23,922 bases of DNA. Source: JAVXTH01 sp036641395 (GTDB lineage: Bacteria; Bacillota_I; Bacilli_A; Erysipelotrichales; Erysipelotrichaceae). The translations under genes and the position numbers were made by a program. The number at the start of each line of letters is the position of its first letter. Within the stretch, counting starts at the first letter, position 1. The notes below the pieces were generated by a model. The model did no database searches, was not told the origin of the DNA, and saw only the letters and a program-made list of their open reading frames with translations. Of this stretch, positions 15,933 through 23,821 are shown piece by piece. The DNA lies in NCBI GenBank assembly GCA_036641395.1, contig JAVWEY010000026.1, forward strand, positions 1 to 23,922, read 5' to 3'.

Positions 15933-17552
15933 TTATTTTTCCCTCCTTCTTGCACATTGGATACTTAAAAGATTTGCGACATTATGTGCTGGTGGATTCA
16001 TCCGTTGAAGCTTGCTTAAATAACGTAATTCATATTCTTTAAAAGTTCCACAGCGTAATATCGTTATTTTTAAAGGATCAACCCCTAACATATTTTGTAA
16101 GTCCATATAATCATTATCAAAGAAGGTGAAGTATATCTGTAAATGTTCTTTTAATATTTTTATACTTATTGCCTCATCACATAAACTCTTCTCGCTCATT
16201 TCCACAATTAAATGTAGATAAGGACGGAAGTCATCATATTCTTTTAAAGCTACCCAATCAGTAATAGCTAATTTACTCAACGTAATAACATCCTGAATCG
16301 TTCCTTCACTAATTCTAGTAAAGCCTGCGATATCAATAATATCAAGTGAGCGATCTAGATAAGCAAAGCGTGGTAAACTAATCTTATCTTCCTTACTGCT
16401 AGTTGCTAAGCAACGATAACGGTCTCCACTTAAATAACGAACAAAGGCACCACCATGTAGTACGGTTACTATTAACTCATATTCTTCATTACAGATTACT
16501 TCATCCATTAAAAAAGTACTCGGTTTATATTCAGGATTCTTACGATATTTAATTGCTTCTTGGGCTGGTAAGAATTCATAAAAACATGCATCAGGGAAAA
16601 AATATAAGCCATTTCTACGCCAGTTTTCACTCGCAATACAAGTTGGTTCTGTTCCTGCAAATATTTCATGAGGACGTTTTCCCCATAGTTTTTCTAACAC
16701 TGGCTTATACGTAACACTATCAGTTCCAGCGCATAAAAAACACTTCATATCAAATATATCCTTCGGCAGAATTTCACGATTTTCACTTTTCGCACGATAC
16801 TTTGCTTTCATTAAACGATAAGCCATCTTTGGTGTAATATTCCCACTGCTAATCTTATTAGCTGATGATGTCTTCATCGAATCAACTTGTGAAAATGCCA
16901 TACTCACATAATAGGCTACTGAACTCAAAGCAAAGAATACATCAATTCCTTGTTTCAACCCCATTTTAAAGCCTAAAACATTTCGATCTTTAAAATTTAA
17001 TTGTTCTGCTTTTTCTACTGGCGGTAAAATATCAATGGTTAATTCCTCTTGGACTAGAATTGGTAGTAACCCAGTTGCATAAGGAAGTGAAGCAACTCCA
17101 TATAAGGTTTTATCATGAGGTCGAAGCGTTACATCATATCGCTCATTACTACCTGCTAGAACTAAACAAGATAACATATTATTTTTAAATGTATTCAACA
17201 TTTCTTGACTATAAGGAGCACACTTTACTGGATGTCTACCAGCTTCCCATGTTGTTTCTATCCATGTAATTGGTTTACTAGGTAAATCTTCACTACGTCT
17301 TGATAATAAAACATCTGCATAATCATTATAGTTAGTAATTGGTACGATCTCTTTAAACTCAGAAAAACTTGAAACTGATTTGCCTTTCATTATCTGCTTT
17401 CCAAGATTAGATGAAAGCCATAACTCCATTTGCTCTTTTAATAATCGATTTTGAATTTTCATATATTCATCCATCGATAATTCTAAAAAGCCACAGTATT
17501 CATCCCATAACTCTCGATATTCTTTTTTCCTTAACATTTCCTCAAAGTGCAT
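15933..17552 (-). CDS. GH3/PaaK-like acyl-adenylating enzyme homologue
   Basis: This 539-residue protein matches the GH3-type branch of the adenylate-forming (ANL) superfamily. Characterised members activate a carboxylate with ATP and join it to an amine or thiol. Visible features are an N-terminal helical part, FAGTEPTCIASENWRR (298-313, like the GH3 YASSE region), VRYLSGDRYRCL (371-382, with Gly-Asp377 in the ribose-binding position) and RFAYLDRSLDIIDIAGFTR (395-413). The phosphate-loop region TTWEAGRHPVK (100-110) keeps Thr, Gly and Lys but lacks the usual Ser/Thr-rich SSGTT. Activity may thus be modified or lost. ATG follows AAGGAGA. It is sandwiched between a methyltransferase (11-base gap) and the HD-GYP gene (0 gap). 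Substrate unknown. Confidence 0.72.
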   Translation of the reverse strand: MHFEEMLRKKEYRELWDEYCGFLELSMDEYMKIQNRLLKEQMELWLSSNLGKQIMKGKSVSSFSEFKEIVPITNYNDYADVLLSRRSEDLPSKPITWIETTWEAGRHPVKCAPYSQEMLNTFKNNMLSCLVLAGSNERYDVTLRPHDKTLYGVASLPYATGLLPILVQEELTIDILPPVEKAEQLNFKDRNVLGFKMGLKQGIDVFFALSSVAYYVSMAFSQVDSMKTSSANKISSGNITPKMAYRLMKAKYRAKSENREILPKDIFDMKCFLCAGTDSVTYKPVLEKLWGKRPHEIFAGTEPTCIASENWRRNGLYFFPDACFYEFLPAQEAIKYRKNPEYKPSTFLMDEVICNEEYELIVTVLHGGAFVRYLSGDRYRCLATSSKEDKISLPRFAYLDRSLDIIDIAGFTRISEGTIQDVITLSKLAITDWVALKEYDDFRPYLHLIVEMSEKSLCDEAISIKILKEHLQIYFTFFDNDYMDLQNMLGVDPLKITILRCGTFKEYELRYLSKLQRMNPPAHNVANLLSIQCARRREK

Positions 17553-17563
17553 AGTTGGTCTCC

Positions 17564-18118
17564 TTATTGTTTATGGCAAAATTCTAAAATACTATTTTTA
17601 TTCGGAATCAAAAAGGGAACCCGATTTTGATAACTTTGATATCCTTCCAGCATAATTGGAAAGATTACTTTATCTTGAATATATGCGTAGATTAAATTTA
17701 ATAATGAAAAGACAATCGCAACATATAAAACTTGTTGTGAAGCCATACAAAATGCTAAAAATAAATAACTGATGAAAAACCAAAGCACTCCTGGATGGCG
17801 ACATAAACTATAAACACCTTGATCATATACTTTACCTTTATTTTGTTCGATGTAAGTATCATCGAATGGTAAAGCAAAAAACAAGGTATATAATAACAAA
17901 ATAAAAAAAATAAAACTTATAAATAAGCATATGTACTGATACATATTACCATTTACCAATTGGTCAAAGTTGCTCACAAAGATAAAAACTGTTACCCCCA
18001 TTAACAATAAACTACCTGCAGCAAACGCTAGTTTGCCTATTTTAAAATGAAATTTAATTTGATTGAAGTCATAAAATATCATTAGAATAAAAGCAAAGCA
18101 ACCTAAAAACAAAATCAT
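17564..18118 (-). CDS. ICMT/PEMT-like integral membrane methyltransferase
   Basis: This 184-residue protein has five or so membrane segments and a C-terminal motif characteristic of isoprenylcysteine carboxyl / phospholipid methyltransferases: GVYSLCRHPGVLWFF, then MLEGYQSYQNRVPFLIP. The RHP and the E-x-x-Y...P elements bind S-adenosylmethionine in the family. An upstream in-frame ATG at 18133 lacks a ribosome site. GGGTGATGAAGG precedes the ATG at 18118, and a TATAAT lies just upstream, so the later start is chosen. It is the first gene of the operon with the GH3-like and HD-GYP genes. A membrane-lipid or carboxyl-terminal methylation role is inferred from fold only. Confidence 0.75.
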   Translation of the reverse strand: MILFLGCFAFILMIFYDFNQIKFHFKIGKLAFAAGSLLLMGVTVFIFVSNFDQLVNGNMYQYICLFISFIFFILLLYTLFFALPFDDTYIEQNKGKVYDQGVYSLCRHPGVLWFFISYLFLAFCMASQQVLYVAIVFSLLNLIYAYIQDKVIFPIMLEGYQSYQNRVPFLIPNKNSILEFCHKQ

Positions 18119-18147
18119 TCCTTCATCACCCATTTCGCAATACTTTT

Positions 18148-18153
18148 ATTATA
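18148..18153 (-). promoter_or_regulatory. -10 box candidate for the methyltransferase/GH3/HD-GYP operon
   Basis: The minus strand has a perfect TATAAT whose expected start site (near 18141) gives a leader of roughly 20 bases containing GGGTGATGAAGG. No good -35 is seen. The reading frame that covers 18115-18324 would be interrupted by this promoter. Confidence 0.38.
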
Positions 18154-18348
18154 CACATAAAGAATATAAATTCCTAGTTTACTTTCTAATACTTCTTTGA
18201 TTTTCTTTTCTATCTGACATTTTATAACCAAATTCGCCTGTTTTAATGCACTATTATTGGTTATTAATGATTTTAAAACATTAAAAAGCAATTGGATTAG
18301 TATAATTTTTATATACACAAACAATTATATTTAATATTTTACATTCTC

Positions 18349-18357
18349 TGGTATAAT
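18349..18357 (+). promoter_or_regulatory. Extended -10 promoter of the flippase gene
   Basis: TGGTATAAT is a perfect TGnTATAAT. It lies 28 bases before the ATG at 18385 and about 14 bases before the AAGAAGTGAT ribosome site. The -35 region is AT-rich without a clear match. Confidence 0.62.
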
Positions 18358-18384
18358 ATACTACATTGAAAAGAAGTGATAATC

Positions 18385-19407
18385 ATGAGGAAAACCATCC
18401 AACAAAACATTGCAAGAACGCTACTTCTATTAAGTTTAATAATCTTTGCTTTTTGGTTTGCGTTAAAAGATGATTATCAAAGTGTTATGATACAAATAAG
18501 TGGTATTAGCATTACTTGGTTAATAATAATTGGAAGTTTAGGTATTCTATATTACTTAATTCAAGGTTTCATTTTATACTTAATTGCTCGCAAATATAAT
18601 GAAAATATTAAGTTTCGTGATGGTATTAAAAATGCCTATATTGCAGCTTTCTTTAATGGAGTAACACCAATGGGTGGAGGACAAGTTGCCCAAACCTATG
18701 CCTTTCGTAAATTAAATCTAAAATATCGAGATATCGCAAGTATTCTTTGGACTGATTTTTTCATGTATCAATGCATCATCATCCTTTATGCAATTTCAAT
18801 TATTATCTTACGATTGCCCTACATTTTAGAAACATTTCCCCACTATTTTATCCTTGTCATAATTGGCTTGTTTGTGAATAGTTTTGTGATTATTGCTTTA
18901 TGGACCTTTTTAAAATTTCCTAATTTTTATTTAAAAGCAAGTAATTTTATTGTCCATTTCTTACATAAAATAAAAGTTATAAAAGATGTTGAATCCACAC
19001 AAAAAAATTGGCGGATTCAAATTGGACATTTCTTAAATGAAATTTCAAAGTTACAAAAAGATAAAAAATTGGTAATACAAAGTGTTTGTTTAAATATAAT
19101 CCGCATCACTATTTTCTATGCTATTCCCTATTTTGTCGCTTTAGGACTAGGCATAAAACTTAATATAATGGATCTTATGAATATTATATTAATGTCATGT
19201 TTTATTCATATGTTAAATGCATTAACACCACTACCTGGTGATACAGGTTGGACTGAGAGTGCTTTTATTTTGATTTTCTGTTCGCTTTTCACTCGTGTTG
19301 AGGCAAGTAGTATTATGATTCTTTGGCGATTTGCTACCTATTACCTAAACTTACTTATTGGCGGAGTTACCTTTCTTATGATAAAGACAAAAAAAAGCAC
19401 CGATTAA
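18385..19407 (+). CDS. YbhN/MprF-type lipid flippase-like membrane protein
   Basis: This 340-residue protein of the UPF0104/LPG-synthase transmembrane family (COG0392 type) has about eight membrane segments. Family signatures are AAFFNGVTPMGGGQVAQTYA near 91-110 and LTPLPGDTGWTESAF near 287-301. The same fold forms the flippase half of MprF, which moves lysyl-phosphatidylglycerol to the outer leaflet. Here the synthetase half is absent, so it is a stand-alone membrane transporter of unknown lipid. A GTG at 18376 could start the frame, but it is part of the AAGAAGTGAT ribosome site, so the ATG at 18385 is used. It is divergent from the methyltransferase/GH3 operon, which may hint at a shared lipid theme. 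Its stop lies in the terminator hairpin of the opposite gene. Confidence 0.82.
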   Translation: MRKTIQQNIARTLLLLSLIIFAFWFALKDDYQSVMIQISGISITWLIIIGSLGILYYLIQGFILYLIARKYNENIKFRDGIKNAYIAAFFNGVTPMGGGQVAQTYAFRKLNLKYRDIASILWTDFFMYQCIIILYAISIIILRLPYILETFPHYFILVIIGLFVNSFVIIALWTFLKFPNFYLKASNFIVHFLHKIKVIKDVESTQKNWRIQIGHFLNEISKLQKDKKLVIQSVCLNIIRITIFYAIPYFVALGLGIKLNIMDLMNIILMSCFIHMLNALTPLPGDTGWTESAFILIFCSLFTRVEASSIMILWRFATYYLNLLIGGVTFLMIKTKKSTD

Positions 19408-19413
19408 GTGCTT
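19389..19413 (-). terminator. Terminator of the AbrB-like repeat gene
   Basis: The minus strand has AAGCAC (19408-19413 complement) pairing with GTGCTT (19395-19400 complement) around 7 bases, then a T-run to 19389. The loop holds the stop codon of the plus-strand flippase gene and the stem holds the stop of the minus-strand gene. Confidence 0.85.
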
Positions 19414-19879
19414 AGAATACTTGAATCTTTCCACGATATTCATGTGCTTTGTCTAGTAATGGACCTCGAACTCCCATTGTAAAGGCAATATCACTACTAC
19501 GAATTGATAGTAGTTTTAAGCCTTTTTTTAATTCCAATGTATCCATCATTTCTTGACTTAAACGAAGTGTACCATCTTTACTAATTGCACACCAACAATA
19601 ACCTCTACCTTTATAATGTATGAATTTTCCTTCTTCAATTATGTAATCATTCAGTTCTGGATTTTCAATTAAAATATCTCCAATCTTTGAACCAGTTAAT
19701 AAACCTTTTCTAGTGACTACAAAGCCCCCCGTTGTTTTACTACCTGTTACAATAATTACTTTACCTTCTTTGGCAATCCGATATTCATTAACGGCCATCG
19801 GTGGTAAGTGAATCACTGAATTTACATTAACGCTGGAGAATCCGAATATAAATTTACCGCCTTTATTCATTTGTGGCAT
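19412..19879 (-). CDS. Small protein with tandem AbrB-like repeats, function unknown
   Basis: This 155-residue soluble protein shows an apparent internal duplication. Residues about 13-60 and 95-142 share the order: aromatic/small start, hydrophobic-x-Leu strand (IHLPP / LRLSQ), short helix, KEGKVIIV / KKGLKLLSI, GS/SS, FVV/FTM and (K/R)G-LL. The strand-P-helix-Leu-x-x-G-hydrophobic pattern recalls the AbrB/SpoVT/MraZ swapped hairpin, but strong DNA-binding residues are not evident. I do not recognise a named family. The ATG at 19877-19879 is preceded by CAGGGTGATAAA and is preferred over an upstream start at 19927, which lies in the promoter. It has its own promoter and terminator, so it is monocistronic. 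A regulator is possible. Confidence 0.75.
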   Translation of the reverse strand: MPQMNKGGKFIFGFSSVNVNSVIHLPPMAVNEYRIAKEGKVIIVTGSKTTGGFVVTRKGLLTGSKIGDILIENPELNDYIIEEGKFIHYKGRGYCWCAISKDGTLRLSQEMMDTLELKKGLKLLSIRSSDIAFTMGVRGPLLDKAHEYRGKIQVF

Positions 19880-19915
19880 TTTATCACCCTGATTTCTCCC
19901 ACTACCTGGGTTATC

Positions 19916-19944
19916 ATCGTAACACACATATCACTATTTCACAA
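19916..19944 (-). promoter_or_regulatory. Promoter of the AbrB-like repeat gene
   Basis: The minus strand has TTGTGA (19939-19944), 17 bases, then TACGAT (19916-19921) with a TG extension before the -10 box. The predicted start near 19909 leaves a leader of about 30 bases and excludes the longer reading frame that begins at 19927. Confidence 0.55.
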
Positions 19945-19988
19945 GGACGCCAAATTTCAAATTTCAAAATATAGATTAGAAATGCACC

Positions 19989-21386
19989 TTATTTCTGCAC
20001 TTCTGATTTGTTTTGTTTGGGGCGAATAAAGATACCAGCTAAGATACCTAGAATACAAATAAAGAAATAAACATTAAACTTAGGTTGAATGACACCACCA
20101 TAAATAACCAAACTTGCACCAATTAAAGCTAGGATTGGGAATATATAACGTTGTACAATATTCAACTTGCGACCTTCTACCCCTTTTATAATCACCGCAA
20201 GATATAATAAACCATTAAAAATATACGTTGAAACAATTGGTAAGTTATCAACTTCAAGACCTGCGAAAATACTCATTCCATATACATTAGCGCCTTCAAT
20301 TGATAACCAGTGTAAAGCTAACCAAATAAATGACATCACAAGCGTAAAGATAGCAGATGCGAAAGGTATATCATATTTTTTATTTACTTTTGATAAGGTA
20401 TTACTCATTTGTATTTCACCTCGAAGGGCTAAAGCATAAGGCAAACGGATATAACCTAAGATAATTCCATTTAAAGTACCTAGTACCGATATAATTACAA
20501 ACACCATAACAATTTTCATACCCATTGGTCCAAATAAAGTAGTTGCGACAAATTGTAATGGATCATGTCCTTGTAAAATCATATCCGGGCCTGCAAGAGC
20601 TGTTACACCAATAAAGTATGCTAAGTAAATACCAGTAACAATTAAAGGTGCCACCGTTAAAGCAAGCGGTAAATTTCGTTTTGGATTCTTTATTTCATGA
20701 GCAATACTTGGGGCAATCATCCATCCATCAAAGGCAAAGACAACAATAACTAAAGCAGATAGAAAGCCGCTACTATTTGTATGATAGGCAGCCGCTCCTT
20801 CAATGACCTTAACGGGATCACCAAATAAGATACCACCACCGGCTAAGACAATTAATGCTCCCATTTTAATAAACATTGCGATATTTTGAAACTTGCCAGC
20901 ACTTACAGTCGCAAAAGCATTTAATAAATAACCAGCAAATAGATAAACAACTGCTAATATCCATACTTCAGGACCAAATTGTCCGTTGACTAATAAATTA
21001 GGTAAGCCAAATAAAGCACAGGTATAATTGGCTGCAACCCATGCGATAACCGCACATATTGCTGGGAAATAAAACACACTTTGAAACCAGCCAGCAATAT
21101 AACCAACTGTTTTTCCCCATGCCATTTCACAATAAGAAATAATGCCACCGACATTTTCATCCTTTTGCGCATACTGTGAAATCGTTAATCCACCAAAAAT
21201 AATACCAATCGCTGCAACAAAGAAAACTGCGATACCAACAGAAACATTTCCATTTACTCGCATTAATATTTGTGGCGTTTTAAAGAAAATACCAGAACCA
21301 ACAACAATTCCAACAATCATTGCTACGGTTGTTAATAAACCAAATTTCCTTTTCTGGGTATTACTACCATTTCCCTTTTCAATCAT
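19989..21386 (-). CDS. APC-superfamily amino acid permease/exchanger (LAT/SteT type)
   Basis: This 465-residue protein has 12 predicted membrane segments. The first segment carries the APC signature FGLLTTVAMIVGIVVGSGIF, in which the broken-helix GSGIF binds the amino-acid backbone. VVFAFDGWMIAPSIAHEIKNP is the second signature (TM6 and the following loop; Phe/Trp substrate gate, E-x-KNP). Overall spacing fits LAT-type exchangers such as SteT (serine/threonine) rather than lysine or GABA antiporters. The exact amino acid cannot be read. ATG follows AAAGGAG, which overlaps the end of the upstream ABC-F gene region (17-base gap), so the two are likely cotranscribed. A weak 6-bp hairpin follows the stop, without a good U-run. 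Confidence 0.88.
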   Translation of the reverse strand: MIEKGNGSNTQKRKFGLLTTVAMIVGIVVGSGIFFKTPQILMRVNGNVSVGIAVFFVAAIGIIFGGLTISQYAQKDENVGGIISYCEMAWGKTVGYIAGWFQSVFYFPAICAVIAWVAANYTCALFGLPNLLVNGQFGPEVWILAVVYLFAGYLLNAFATVSAGKFQNIAMFIKMGALIVLAGGGILFGDPVKVIEGAAAYHTNSSGFLSALVIVVFAFDGWMIAPSIAHEIKNPKRNLPLALTVAPLIVTGIYLAYFIGVTALAGPDMILQGHDPLQFVATTLFGPMGMKIVMVFVIISVLGTLNGIILGYIRLPYALALRGEIQMSNTLSKVNKKYDIPFASAIFTLVMSFIWLALHWLSIEGANVYGMSIFAGLEVDNLPIVSTYIFNGLLYLAVIIKGVEGRKLNIVQRYIFPILALIGASLVIYGGVIQPKFNVYFFICILGILAGIFIRPKQNKSEVQK

Positions 21387-21403
21387 TCTACATTTCTCCT
21401 TTA

Positions 21404-22957
21404 TTATATAATCTTAGTTGTCCATTCTTCCAAGTTCCACACTTCATCAACAATATCTTGATAGAATAGTGGATCATGTGAGACAAGTAATATCGTTCCC
21501 TTAAACTTAATTAATGCTTGTTTTAATGAATCAAGTGCATCCACATCTAAGTGATTGGTTGGTTCATCTAATACGAGTAAATTACATTCACGATTCATAA
21601 TCTTACATAACCGCAATTTTGCTTGTTCCCCTCCAGATAATACACATACAGCTGATTCAATATGATCACTGGTTAAACCACACTTTGCCAAAGCAGCTCT
21701 TACTTCGCCATTGCTAAGTCCGGGAAACACTTCCCAATAATCTTCCAATGCGGTTTTATTTGAACTACTTTCTTCTTGTTGAAAGAAACCACAAGCAACA
21801 AAAGGATCTACCTCTACACTACCTTCATAGGCAGGAATATAAGATAACAAAGTTTTTAATAAAGTTGTTTTACCTAAACCATTGACTCCTTTAATCGCAA
21901 CTTTTTTATTTCTTTCTAAAATCAAGTTTAATGGTGAACTTAAAGCTTCATCATAACCGATCACTAAATCATGCGTTTCAAAGATTACTCTTCCGGGTGT
22001 TCTTCCACTTAAAAAAGAAAATATTGGTTTAACTTTTTCTTTTGTTCTTGTAATTACATCCATTTTATCAAGTTTCTTCTGTCTTGAATGTGCCATATTA
22101 CGAGTTGCTACTCTAGCTTTATTACGAGCAATAAAGTCTTCTAAGTTATCAATCTCTTTTTGTTGCTTTTGATAGGCTAACTCATGTTGCTTAACTTTTA
22201 AGGCATGTTGAGAAAGAAAATATTCATAATCACCTACGTATCGTGATAATCGACAATTCTCTACATGGTAGATTATATTTACGACACTGTTTAAGAAAGC
22301 AATATCATGACTTACTAAGATAAAGGCATTCTCATAATTCATTAAAAAATTTTTTAACCAAGCAATATGTTCTTCATCTAAATAGTTTGTAGGTTCATCC
22401 ATAATAAGAATCATTGGATTTTCTAATAACAACTTTGTTAGTAAGACCTTAGAGCGTTGTCCTCCTGATAACTGTGTTACATCCTTATCTAAACCTAAAT
22501 CTACTAAGCCAAGTCCACTCGCTACTTCATTAATTCTCGCATCAATCATATAAAAACCATTATGATCTAATATATCTTGAATGATGCCAACATCTTCTAA
22601 ATACTTATTCATTTCATTTTCATTACAATCACACATTTTATCGTATAGTTCCAACATTTCTTTTTCTAAATCAAAGAGATGTTGAAATGCATCTTCTAAT
22701 ACCATTTTAATCGTTTTACCTTTTTCAAGTTTCGTATGTTGATCTAAATAACCAGTTGTAATTCTATTACACCATTCAACTTTACCTTCTTCAGGTGTTA
22801 AAGAGCCAGTGATAATATTTAAAAATGTTGATTTACCTTCTCCATTGGCACCAACTAAACCAACATGTTCACCATTCAATAAACGAAAAGAAACATCTTC
22901 TAATATTTGTCTTCCACCAAAACTATGGGATACATTTTGCACATTTAAGATACTCAT
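21404..22957 (-). CDS. ABC-F family ribosome-associated ATPase (YkpA/YbiT-like)
   Basis: This 517-residue cytosolic protein has two ABC domains and no membrane segments. Domain 1 has Walker A GANGEGKST (36-44), signature LSGGQ (163-167) and Walker B Glu188. Domain 2 has Walker A GVNGLGKTT (357-365), signature LSGGE (440-444) and Walker B Glu465 in LDEPTNHLD. The charged linker (about 240-315) with FIARNKARVATRNMAHSRQK resembles YkpA/YbiT. ABC-F proteins bind the ribosomal E site and rescue stalled ribosomes; some give antibiotic resistance. The short linker argues for a housekeeping translation factor over a long-linker resistance protein, but this is not certain. ATG has GGAGG 4 bases upstream, partly inside a hairpin at 22959-22980. 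Confidence 0.9.
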   Translation of the reverse strand: MSILNVQNVSHSFGGRQILEDVSFRLLNGEHVGLVGANGEGKSTFLNIITGSLTPEEGKVEWCNRITTGYLDQHTKLEKGKTIKMVLEDAFQHLFDLEKEMLELYDKMCDCNENEMNKYLEDVGIIQDILDHNGFYMIDARINEVASGLGLVDLGLDKDVTQLSGGQRSKVLLTKLLLENPMILIMDEPTNYLDEEHIAWLKNFLMNYENAFILVSHDIAFLNSVVNIIYHVENCRLSRYVGDYEYFLSQHALKVKQHELAYQKQQKEIDNLEDFIARNKARVATRNMAHSRQKKLDKMDVITRTKEKVKPIFSFLSGRTPGRVIFETHDLVIGYDEALSSPLNLILERNKKVAIKGVNGLGKTTLLKTLLSYIPAYEGSVEVDPFVACGFFQQEESSSNKTALEDYWEVFPGLSNGEVRAALAKCGLTSDHIESAVCVLSGGEQAKLRLCKIMNRECNLLVLDEPTNHLDVDALDSLKQALIKFKGTILLVSHDPLFYQDIVDEVWNLEEWTTKII

Positions 22958-22958
22958 A

Positions 22959-22980
22959 GAACCTCCAAATTCAAAGGTTC
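22959..22980 (-). promoter_or_regulatory. 5'-terminal hairpin overlapping the ABC-F ribosome site
   Basis: GAACCT (minus 22980-22975) pairs perfectly with AGGTTC (22964-22959) around a 10-base loop. The GGAGG ribosome site (22966-22962) overlaps the 3' arm, so the stem can mask it. The predicted transcript start near 22981 would place the stem at the very 5' end. Confidence 0.5.
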
Positions 22981-22987
22981 ATCACCT

Positions 22988-23016
22988 TATATAATGCCAA
23001 TATTAGCATAAATCAA
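22988..23016 (-). promoter_or_regulatory. Promoter of the ABC-F/APC operon
   Basis: The minus strand has TTGATT (23011-23016), 17 bases, then TATATA (22988-22993). Both boxes are close to consensus and the spacing is ideal. Confidence 0.58.
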
Positions 23017-23039
23017 TATCAATGTAAAGAAATGAAACA

Positions 23040-23065
23040 ATGAAAATAAATTTATTTATTTTCAT
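23040..23065. repeat. Perfect AT-rich palindrome upstream of the ABC-F promoter
   Basis: ATGAAAATAAA and TTTATTTTCAT form an 11-bp perfect inverted repeat around TTTA. It lacks a GC stem and a long U-tail, so a terminator is unlikely. Its position 24 bases upstream of the -35 box would suit an operator or activator site. The adjoining stretch 23066-23222 has no gene; it holds only an imperfect repeat (CGCTT-N2-ATGAAC twice near 23133 and 23182) with no clear function. Confidence 0.45.
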
Positions 23066-23222
23066 AACTAGGACTGATTCAATTACAAAAGTATATTTTT
23101 ATCCTATCCACAAGCTCATATCATGCGGCTCACGCTTCAATGAACAAATCATGCGTATTTATTCATATTTGATATTATCTTCGCTTAGAATGAACGTATT
23201 ACAATCCTCTTAGTGTTTAGAC

Positions 23223-23251
23223 AAAAAGAAAAGATGCAATTTTCGCATCTT
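23223..23251 (-). terminator. Intrinsic terminator of gmk
   Basis: The minus strand has AAGATGC, a 7-base loop, GCATCTT, then TTCTTTTTG. The stem begins at the gmk stop codon. Confidence 0.88.
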
Positions 23252-23810
23252 ACTTACAAATATTTAGAATTGTATCTTTAATCGCTTTTACTGCTTCATC
23301 AATATCTTTATTTGATACGACATGAGTAAAGAGAGGTTGAAGTTCTAATTCAACTTTAGCTTTATTCAAACGTTGTTGAACATTATCTTCATCGCGATAA
23401 CGTTTACGTATTTGCTTTTCAAGTTCTTCAAGACTTTCAGGAACAACAAAGAAAGCAATCGCATCAGGACGATTTAATTTAATTTGTCCAACTCCCTGTG
23501 CTTCTACTTCCACAAGGACATTCTTACCTTGGTTAACTAAAAAATCAACTTGTTGCGCAGGTGTCCCATAATAATAACCACCAAACTCTGTATACTCAAG
23601 AAGTTCTTGATTTTTTAATGCACGAGCAAAAGCATAATGATCAACAAAATAATAATCGACACCGTCTTCTTCGCTTACTTTGGCAGGACGGGTTGTTACT
23701 GAAACAGAATAAAATAAGTGAAGGTCTTTATCTTTCATTAAGGCATCACGAATGACTCCCTTACCTACTGAACTAGCACCGGTTAAGACAATAATTTTAC
23801 CTTTATTCAT
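23250..23810 (-). CDS. gmk: Guanylate kinase
   Basis: This 186-residue cytosolic enzyme phosphorylates GMP to GDP with ATP, feeding GTP and c-di-GMP precursor pools. The P-loop is GASSVGKG (11-18; the usual form is GPSGVGKG). The GMP-binding segment SVSVTTRPAKVSEEDGVDYY (35-54) and the lid EFGGYYYGTP (75-84) follow the family. Length is slightly short of the usual 200 or so, with no missing core motif. ATG follows TAGGAGGATAGCTT, where the TAG is the stop of the upstream gene, 11 bases away, so both are in one operon. Terminator directly after. Confidence 0.93.
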   Translation of the reverse strand: MNKGKIIVLTGASSVGKGVIRDALMKDKDLHLFYSVSVTTRPAKVSEEDGVDYYFVDHYAFARALKNQELLEYTEFGGYYYGTPAQQVDFLVNQGKNVLVEVEAQGVGQIKLNRPDAIAFFVVPESLEELEKQIRKRYRDEDNVQQRLNKAKVELELQPLFTHVVSNKDIDEAVKAIKDTILNICK

Positions 23811-23821
23811 AAGCTATCCTC

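Noticed and set aside
18115..18324. 69-codon minus-strand frame overlapping the methyltransferase start by ATGA
   Set aside because: It begins at a TTG without a ribosome site and contains a TATAAT that probably serves as the promoter of the downstream gene. Composition is what an AT-rich spacer gives.
19961..19995. Hairpin after the permease stop as a terminator
   Set aside because: Only a 6-bp AT-rich stem without a proper U-run; too weak to call.
21404..22957. Antibiotic-resistance ABC-F call
   Set aside because: The linker is short and YkpA/YbiT-like, and there is no leader peptide or attenuator upstream, so a resistance role is not supported.
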